64,000 bases of DNA, taken from Ypsolopha sequella (lineage: Eukaryota > Arthropoda > Insecta > Lepidoptera > Ypsolophidae). Positions 57,229 through 64,000 of the stretch are shown one piece after another. The DNA lies in contig OW203988.1 of the NCBI GenBank assembly GCA_934047225.1, forward strand, positions 5,924,229 to 5,988,228, read 5' to 3'. The notes under the pieces are model-generated. The model had not been told where the DNA came from. It saw only the letters and a program-made list of their open reading frames with translations, and made no database searches. The position numbers were made by a program, and so were the translations under genes. The first letter of the stretch is position 1, and each line of letters opens with the position of its first letter.

Positions 57229-57534
57229 ATTTTTCAATGCAAGTGCTCGTAAAGGCCCACTTTTTATGCATCAAAACCGAACAGAAAGTCGATTATTTTG
57301 CCCTAGGGCTTTATTATTATTATTTTTTTTATTTATTTACAATGGTTGGCTAACCTTTCCTGTGTACCATAAATTTTATACTTTTTTTTCCACTGTTTAA
57401 CGACTCTGGATACAGTCCTTTTGAGCCAATCATAATTTAAAGTTCACAAGATTATATTTGTTTTATTTCCTCACACTATGCATTGAAAAACGAAATATGA
57501 TACACGGGCGTAAGAGCAAAAAATTACTCGGTTA
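57229..57534 (+). repeat. ~310-bp interspersed repeat, copy 2
   Basis: Same sequence as 601-914 with a short deletion (a gcagcct stretch) and few substitutions. It lies 78 bp after the TTAA MITE 56817-57151. Confidence 0.7.
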
Positions 57535-57952
57535 ATCGGTTAATTAATAAAAATTAATCGTCCTCGTAATTTATTCCTTTTCGCCCTTGTAGCATTAACT
57601 ACAATTTTAAGGACATTGAAATGGAAACGACAATAACTTGTTAATTTATAAAAGATCTTTATTAAGTACGACTTAAATCTAGAATTAATCTATCAGTTCG
57701 TTAAAAGCCTTAGACACAAAGATTGGACTAATTTGAAAGATAATGATGTAACAAATATAGATCGCGAAGTGGAAACAAAGTAATTCGAGATGTTTTGCAC
57801 AACATATTCCATTTAAAAACAGTAACATAAATATTCAAATCATTTTAAAGGAAATTTGTTCAATGTTCTGGTTATCTTGATACTTTTAAAAGCGATAGTA
57901 TATACACCCATCATAGTGTTTTTTTTTTTTCTTAACATTATTCACAACTTAA

Positions 57953-58324
57953 GGGGCTATATGTAGCAAAAGAGCTGCCACTTTAGAAAAACAAACATTA
58001 TTTACTTACTAGAATAGTTATTGAAAATCTGATCAAGTAAAGGCTTAGATATAGCAATGCACTATTTTTAAATAGCATAGTTATCATACGAGTAGACAAC
58101 GTATTTGGTTAGCTAAAATTTTAACTTTTGTAAAAAACGGCCGCTTTTGGCATAAGTTGAAATTTTAGCTCATCAAAGACGTTGTATATAAAAACTATGC
58201 TATTTAAAAATAGTTCATTGCTATATATACGCATTTACTTGAGCAGATTTTCAATAAATATTCAAGTAAGGAAATAATGTTTTTTTTTTCCTAAAGTGGC
58301 AACACTTTCGCAGCATATAGCGCC
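57953..58324. mobile_element. TTAA-flanked fold-back MITE, third family
   Basis: Between TTAA at 57949 and TTAA at 58325, the ends GGGGCTATATG and CATATAGCGCC pair, and the pairing continues through ctgccactttag, cattatttacttac and atttttaaatagcatagtt almost to the middle. No coding sequence. Confidence 0.75.
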
Positions 58325-58731
58325 TTAATAGGCATTGAGCGATTTCTTGTTCATTTCATTCCAAATATCTTCACCATCATTATAATTATTATTATCACGT
58401 TCATAAGCTAAATAAGGTTATTGAGCATCACAATTTAGTACATTATTTCTTTTACTTAAATTAATTTCTTAACTATTTACAAATCCTAAGTTTCTAACAG
58501 TAACTCATCTTGGTAACTAATGATTATTTTTTTGCAAACGAAATAGCGTGGAAAGATTTGCTCAAAGCCAGACTCTACATTTTGCAACAAATTCATTTAA
58601 GACACATTTTTCATATGTTTGTTTGTTTAATATAGAGAAGTTTAAAAAAAAAAATTGATTTAAATCTATATTCATTTAACTATACAGATTCCCTATTCGA
58701 GATGATGCTCATTTCATCACTGAAAATATAC

Positions 58732-58737
58732 TTTATT
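58732..58737 (-). terminator. Poly(A) signal of the OBP-like gene
   Basis: AATAAA on the - strand about 195 bp after the TGA. Confidence 0.6.
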
Positions 58738-58931
58738 TCAGCGGATTACAGTCCAGAATCAGAAAAAAACAATGCAAGATGTTAAGGGTGGGGAAAACTT
58801 AGTTCAAAAGTTCCGATGGATTCTCCACTGCAAATGGATAAGGTGACGTTATAAAAACAGACTCTTTTATTGGTGAATACGGTCCAGATTGGAAGGAACG
58901 GTAGCTACATGATGTAAACGGTGGTGAGGAC

Positions 58932-59020
58932 TCAAAGACCAGAGTTGCCACAGTACTCCCCGATGCGGTCAGAGATGCACTCGAAGATATCAAAAGATAC
59001 ATCACAGTTGCGACCGTTGT
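58932..59020 (-). CDS. OBP-like last exon with C-x8-C-x8-C and stop
   Basis: 89 bp after acceptor tctttacag. With the one base carried over it reads DNGRNCDVSFDIFECISDRI and GEYCGNSGL, then TGA. The three cysteines at spacing 8 and 8 are the clearest family signal. Confidence 0.68.
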
Positions 59021-62000
59021 CTGTAAAGAGAAAATTTAGTATAAGTTCCCGCCAAGAAGTTAATCATTAGTCTTTTAGTTCTATTGACACATATCTTTTG
59101 ACATTGTCATATCCATCACCTTTCATTTCCTGTAATATTCTTTCATACTTATTTATATCATGCCTTCTTCGCCGTTGTTTATTTAGCGACTGTTTTGAGG
59201 AATCATATCTTATTCTACACTTTAACACCTATTATTAAAATAGTTCTTCCAGGGTACCAATACTTTTCATTCATCATTTGACATGTGTCCCTCTTTATCT
59301 CTAATCAAATCTATGTATAGCTTGAATTACATTGGGAGCGTAACTATGTAGTTATCAAAGTCATGCTCCTGAAGTTCTACAGCCCAGCTTCACCCTTCAA
59401 CAACCTTAACCTCTATCTTGTTCATCATCTCAACAACATACCCATAGGGACGGTCCTGGAGAAGAGGTCGTGGTTCCTCATGAGGCACTCCCGGGACGCC
59501 TCCAGCACTGCCATGAAGTACCCTCGCTCGTTCACTCCGTCCGAGTACAGCCCCACCAGGCCCTCGAGGGTCGGGAACCCGTACCCGTCCACCTGGAACC
59601 AGCGGCATCAGCGATTAAGACCATAAATAAACAAGTAATAAAAAACTTTATGTGTCACATAACCATAATATATTATTATTTTCTTATATATAATATTATT
59701 CTAATACACACATAAGTGCACATAACGCATACAAAAATGTTACATCTTTAAACAAGTTCTGGATATCTCTAAACACAACCTAAGTAAAGATTGTTAGCAA
59801 TATTTGCACAAATGCGATAAGAGTATTTTATGCATGAAATATAGTATGATATTTGTTTGTATGAATAATTGCGCATGTCAATATACTCCTGACATTTTAA
59901 AACGATTTTTTTTGTTGTTATATAATATATTAATAAATAGAAAGTATTAATATTAATATAATCAACTTGAAAATATTAATAAATGAAACTAAATCTACTA
60001 TAAAATAAACAAACTTAAATAACAGATTATGATCTGTAATCCACATTTTATGTTAATAATGAAAATAATAAATCCTAAAGATAAAAAATTGAGCCAAAGT
60101 CGCTGTCGTTTTGGGGAAGAGTACTGGCGGGCACTACAGGACTACAGGGATCTAAAAAGGCCGACTTGGGTGAATCATAGAATGATTTGAAAGTAGGATG
60201 GAGCCAGAGTTTCTTCATGCGTGCAAAAGAGACGGCATTACAACAGAATCATAATATGATTCATCCAAAGCGGCCTTTTTGGAGGACCAGGGCACTGGCG
60301 GCATTACCTTTTCTCATTTTGTTTTGTTATGATATTAAACAATTGAGGCAAGAAACCATACCCGACAAAATTAAATGAAACACTTTTCCTTACCAATTTA
60401 CTGATTTCGAATACCAACCTATTGCAAAAGTAGGAATGAGTTTAATTTTGTTTGTTTGTTTGTTGGAAAACATCAATTTCTCTGTTATTGCTACGCTATT
60501 ATATATCCTATGACGCCAGACCATGATTTGATTCCTCTTGTAATTTCTACGTTTTGTGTTCCAAGAAATGCGAACGTCCTATAAACCCCATTAAATTGTA
60601 CCTACGTGTACAGTATATATTCCACACCGTTTTATAAAATAATGATACCGCTCTCACAAGTCGTGGAGCCGCTTTTATAGCCCTTAGGGAAGGGTATATT
60701 TTCAAGGTTTCGTGAAAAATTTCAAGCAACACAATTAAAGATATTTTCATTCATACCATAATGATTTCATCAGAAAATCTGCCAGGTCTACTGAGGTCGA
60801 TATTTCAAAGTTGATTGAAAATCACTCTTGATTGGATTTTTGCGCTGATATCCAGATTGTTGAAAAGCATTGAGGTAACCTGAAGTCGTCAATAAAAAAA
60901 CGGCGACATAACCCGAAAACTGTGATCGCATTATGATTCACGAACTTGAAATGATTTTCTACAAAATGAGACTTGATTTTTGTGATCTGCTCCGGTGGTT
61001 ATTCTCCTTAAACTTTACGATATTACAGACATTTTTATAGTTAACAAATTGGAGCAATCAGTCTCCCACACCGTAATAAAGAATTAAAACGATTTCTTTC
61101 CTCTTTATAGACGAGCCCTGACCTTGGCGGCCACAATAAAATTATAAATATTGCCAATAAATCCTATAATGTTTTATTTCGCAAAGGGCTCGAACACACA
61201 GTTAATTTAAAGATATGTTGAGAAATAATTGAATATTGATTGAGGCTAGACGCTTAGGGCTGTAAGTTATAGCATAGGGACTAATAATAGGGACCTTTTA
61301 GTGTCTCCTCTTGATTGTATAGTGTTCAAGGTATTATGAGAGAATGCGGTGCGGATAAATAAATTAAAGGTCTACTTATTTTTTGTTTTTGTATGGAATG
61401 AAACTCGACATTTATTGTTGGGGTAAATATTAGCGGTCAAATACGTTTTCTCAGATAGCAATGAGGCCGCGTGGTCTCTATAATCATAATCAAGCGCGAT
61501 TGAGTGGCAGTAGGTTGGCGCAGTCATAATTCGGAAAATTTATGCATTTTTATCAGGGTTTCTTTTCACTCAAACACTTTTTTAAAGATTTTTCCTGTTT
61601 AAACATTTTCTATTTATACATACAATCATATATTACGTAGTTATATTATAATCATATATAATTCATACCTACATTAATCAATCTTGTAAAGAAATTTATT
61701 CAGGGATCTTTTTGTTTTTATTTTCATCAATAAAATAACAATTTTAAGTAATTTATTATTTTTATAGTATATGTGGCAAAGAAAGTAAATAATTTCCATG
61801 ACATGTAAGTACTTACAAGACTTAAGATTATTTATTTAGGATCAATCTAATGCACCCATAAACGGACTCAGTCTCGATGTATGCATGTATTTCAGGCATG
61901 TATTATATATGTAACTTATTAATTATATGTAATCTATTAGTATGTAGTATATAGGGTGGGATTTGGTTGGCCGCCTGGATTCGTGCTGGGGGCTCAGTTG

Positions 62001-62385
62001 GTGATCACTGAACCTTGTTCCTAGTCTCTGGCCGGGTCTCCGGTATGGGTTCGGGCGGTTAATTGGATTTCACCTGGATTTTACCTATAATTTTAATCGT
62101 ATATATATTGCTACATAAATTAAATTAAAATTTAATTTAGTTCATGTACATTTATTATTTTATTACATATATTTTCATAAGATTAAATTTGACTGGTGTA
62201 TTATATGTACCTACTTTACAAAATAAACTATTTGAATTTCGAATTTGAATTTGACTCATGATGCAAGTGTTCGGTTTTGGACGAAACCTACAAAAAGTAC
62301 GTGCAGCGGTATGTTACCTAAAAATTGAGGTAAATAAAATTTAACTTACAGCTTTAACTTTTCGGTACACGCACTGCAGCAGGCA
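58932..62385 (-). CDS. Odorant-binding-protein-like gene, last three coding exons
   Basis: Exons at 62385-62350, 59592-59442 and 59020-58932 join in frame to 92 codons including the TGA. The cysteines fit an insect OBP: C-x3-C in the first exon (CLLQCVYRKVKA), then VDGYGFP, then C in the second (SRECLMRN), and NCDVSFDIFEC-x8-C in the third. Small OBP-type proteins bind hydrophobic ligands in sensillar lymph or other secretions; the helices are tied by C1-C3, C2-C5 and C4-C6. The C-x3-C/VDGxGxP/C/C-x8-C-x8-C layout resembles the Obp59a class more than general OBPs, but this is from memory of the family. The exon with the signal peptide and C1 was not found and may lie beyond 64000. A poly(A) signal follows. 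An unrelated small cysteine-rich secreted protein is the alternative. Confidence 0.65.
59442..59592 (-). CDS. OBP-like exon: VDGxGxP to fourth cysteine
   Basis: 151 bp after acceptor ggttccag. It encodes VDGYGFPTLEGLVGLYSDG, then NERGYFMAVLEASRECLMRN and HDLFSRTVPM, with donor G/GTATGT. The exon is far more GC-rich than its surroundings, and its other frames give long open shadows. Confidence 0.7.
60080..60310. repeat. Weak fold-back upstream of the OBP-like exons
   Basis: aaaaaggccgacttgggtga near 60155 pairs with tcatccaaagcggccttttt near 60260, and actggcgggcacta with the actggcggcatta region. Within the 2.8-kb intron of the OBP-like gene. Confidence 0.45.
60311..61989. other. OBP-like gene intron remainder
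   Basis: No exon or clear element recognised between the weak fold-back and the repeat at 61990. Confidence 0.4.
61990..62260 (+). mobile_element. Uninterrupted copy of the 10.1-kb repeat
   Basis: It contains the same blocks as 10130-10720 without the MITE, ending in the gaatttgaattt-type tail. It lies about 90 bp from the OBP-like microexon and 220 bp from a SINE. Confidence 0.65.
62350..62385 (-). CDS. OBP-like 36-bp microexon with CxxxC
   Basis: Twelve codons (CLLQCVYRKVKA) between acceptor gtccacag and donor GTAAGT, phase 0 on both sides. They supply the C2-C3 pair that the downstream exon needs, which is the main reason to believe so small an exon. Confidence 0.55.
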
Positions 62386-62478
62386 CTGTGGACATAAAGC
62401 AATGCATCAGAACAGGGGCGGATCTAGTTATTGATGTTTTTATTTCAGTTTAATTATAAGTATGAGTAGATTGATATT

Positions 62479-62741
62479 TAGCAGGTGGTAGAGCCGATGC
62501 CGGGCTCGACTGTGGAGGTACCACCATCTTCACCATCGAAGTAATTCGGGGGAGATTAAGAGGACAGCTCACAGGAAAAAAACCGGCGTCACTGGTGCGA
62601 GGGTTCCGGCACCGTGTTCACCAACCCACCTGCCCAGCGTGTGTGAGTAGGGGCAATTCTTCCAGGATAACCGCCGGGAGTGGCAAAGTCCTGGAAAGGC
62701 TTATGTCCATCAGTGAACGAACAGGGCTGATGGATGGATGG
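62479..62741 (+). mobile_element. Short retroposon with perfect 17-bp target duplication
   Basis: It begins TAGCAGGTGGTAGAGC and ends in (GATG)n after ggcttatgtccatcagtg. The 17 bases atgagtagattgatatt occur at 62462-62478 and again at 62742-62758, a perfect target-site duplication. The same element occurs inverted at 6170-6540. The 3' sequence resembles a very common lepidopteran repeat that shares its tail with RTE-type LINEs (memory, not checked). Confidence 0.82.
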
Positions 62742-63746
62742 ATGAGTAGATTGATATTGTTGTTGTTGTTTCTGTTAAGATGTAGTTTCGTGTATTTTCG
62801 CCAATAAAACATGCTTTTTTTCCAGATTGTTTGAGGGGAGAAGAATCGCCCCTTTGATATGCAGCGCTTGCGCATTAAAGCATGATTACTTGCCCTCTTG
62901 GTCTAGAATCTACAGACCAAGACATAATGTTTTTTAGAGAAAGCGCGGTCCGTATACAACTGAACTGCTGGATAATTAGGTATACAAATATGTTGATGAG
63001 GTGAAATTGACGAGTTAATTGCTTTCTAGGAATCTACTAAAAAGCTACTTGTAAGGTTGAATGCGTACCCATTCAACCTTACAAGTAGCTTTTTAGTAGT
63101 ATGTAAGGTTGAATGGGTCCGGTCAAGTTTTATCAAAATTTCTAGTTTAATACAACGAAACGTTTATTTTATGTTACAGTTTGTTGACAGTCAAAATTTT
63201 TTGTTTGCTCATCGGATTGGCCCTTTTAGAAAAGAAAATTCATGAGGTAAACAAGTCGTATTTTCTATATATTTCTTTTCAAGATTGCCAGTGCCAGATT
63301 GAGATTAGTTTCTCGGCCGCTCGACTTCTTCGACATGTTTCACTTAACTGCTTAGAATAATATATTCCAAGTTTAACTGCTCAGATTTCTCTGGCCATGT
63401 ATTACATAGGTACAGTCGTCAGCAGTTCAAGCTTCCTATTTGTAAACGATTTTAGCCGCTATGCCGCCGCAATAAGAACTACTAATAGGTAGCCTGGCAT
63501 GCTGGCGTCGGTACATATCCTTTTAGCCAATAATGAAAACTGCATGAAAATCTTAATTTAATCTTTGAACAGACAGATGTTAGGCCGTCAACATTAAAGT
63601 CAATAAAACACAGATGGACAATTTTGTGCAAAAAAAATCGTTTTTTTAGGACCCTAAGATTATGCAAAGTGCAATAGCACTTGATCCTATCATTATTTTA
63701 TTGCGGTGTCAGTAGTTGGTCTTGCTCTATTCTCTGTTTCCATATA

Positions 63747-63989
63747 CAACGTGTAACAGAAAGGTGTAACCATATTTGAAAATCTTATTCAGTCAATGGT
63801 ATAGAACAACTTTTACTATGGAACAAAAATTTTACTGTTTCACAGAAAAATGCAATCGATCGGCCGAAATGTATGTAAGGGCAGATTTTTTTTTTTGAGA
63901 TTTCAGGGTTGGCTCCATAGTAAAAGTTGTTCTATACCACTGACTGAATAAGCTCTTCAAATATGGTTTTACATTTCTGTTACACGTTG
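63747..63989. mobile_element. TA-flanked palindromic MITE, copy 2
   Basis: Same family as 48536-48781 (CAACGTGTAACAGAAAGGTG start, tggtatagaacaactttta in both arms). The right-hand TA is altered to TG. Confidence 0.75.
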
Positions 63990-64000
63990 TGTATAGGCTG

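Noticed and set aside
58799..59005. 68-codon serine-rich frame on the - strand
   Set aside because: It overlaps the last OBP-like exon in another frame; the exon frame has splice phase and cysteine pattern in its favour.
59363..59715. Two + strand frames of 87 and 81 codons
   Set aside because: They are antisense shadows of the GC-rich OBP-like exon at 59592-59442.

Overview
This is a window of an insect nuclear genome, most probably a moth or butterfly (Lepidoptera). The DNA is AT-rich, genes are split by GT-AG introns, and there are no operons or ribosome-binding sites. About half of what can be recognised is mobile DNA: TA- and TTAA-flanked fold-back elements, a Helitron, tRNA-derived SINEs and non-LTR retrotransposon tails of the kinds common in Lepidoptera. 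The species cannot be named from the sequence alone.

Three host genes are supported. (1) The last four coding exons of the mitochondrial calcium uniporter MCU lie on the + strand at 17991-22219. They join in one frame, carry the selectivity-filter motif WDIMEP, and end at a clear stop; the 5' exons are not in the window. (2) A complete cuticular-protein gene lies on the - strand at 36937-30859. It has a TATA box, a signal peptide, six common exons encoding three chitin-binding-like domains, and two possible last exons. Both last exons are entered in the same phase, and each has its own stop and poly(A) signal: one is GFGSGNQG-rich, the other GYPG/GRPG-rich and resilin-like. (3) The 3' half of an odorant-binding-protein-like gene lies on the - strand at 62385-58932, including a 36-bp microexon with the CxxxC pair. 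Weaker coding traces are a THAP-type zinc-finger exon (11365-11274, -), a lysine-rich terminal exon (6022-6101, +) and a possible exon near 44.9 kb.

Layout. 1-17 kb: gene-poor and repeat-rich, with a tRNA-like SINE, an RTE-like short repeat, a TA MITE inside another repeat, a TTAA fold-back element, and a 2.2-kb TTAA transposon with long inverted ends. 18-24 kb: MCU, with a mariner-like MITE and a 47-bp triplication in its introns and small hairpins downstream. 24.5-25.2 kb: a 13-unit minisatellite. 26.4-28.9 kb: a mariner-like element split by a truncated non-LTR retrotransposon. 30.7-37.1 kb: the cuticle gene. 37-48 kb: non-LTR tails, hAT-like and TTAA MITEs, two retroelement C-terminal fragments, and a deleted piggyBac. 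49.4-52.9 kb: a 63-unit minisatellite. 53-58.5 kb: a Helitron, two TTAA MITEs and repeated segments. 58.7-62.4 kb: the OBP-like gene. 62.5-64 kb: a SINE with a perfect 17-bp target duplication and a TA MITE.

The three genes act in unrelated processes (mitochondrial calcium entry, exoskeleton, chemosensation or ligand transport) and no joint pathway is implied. All calls come from reading the sequence; no database search was possible.
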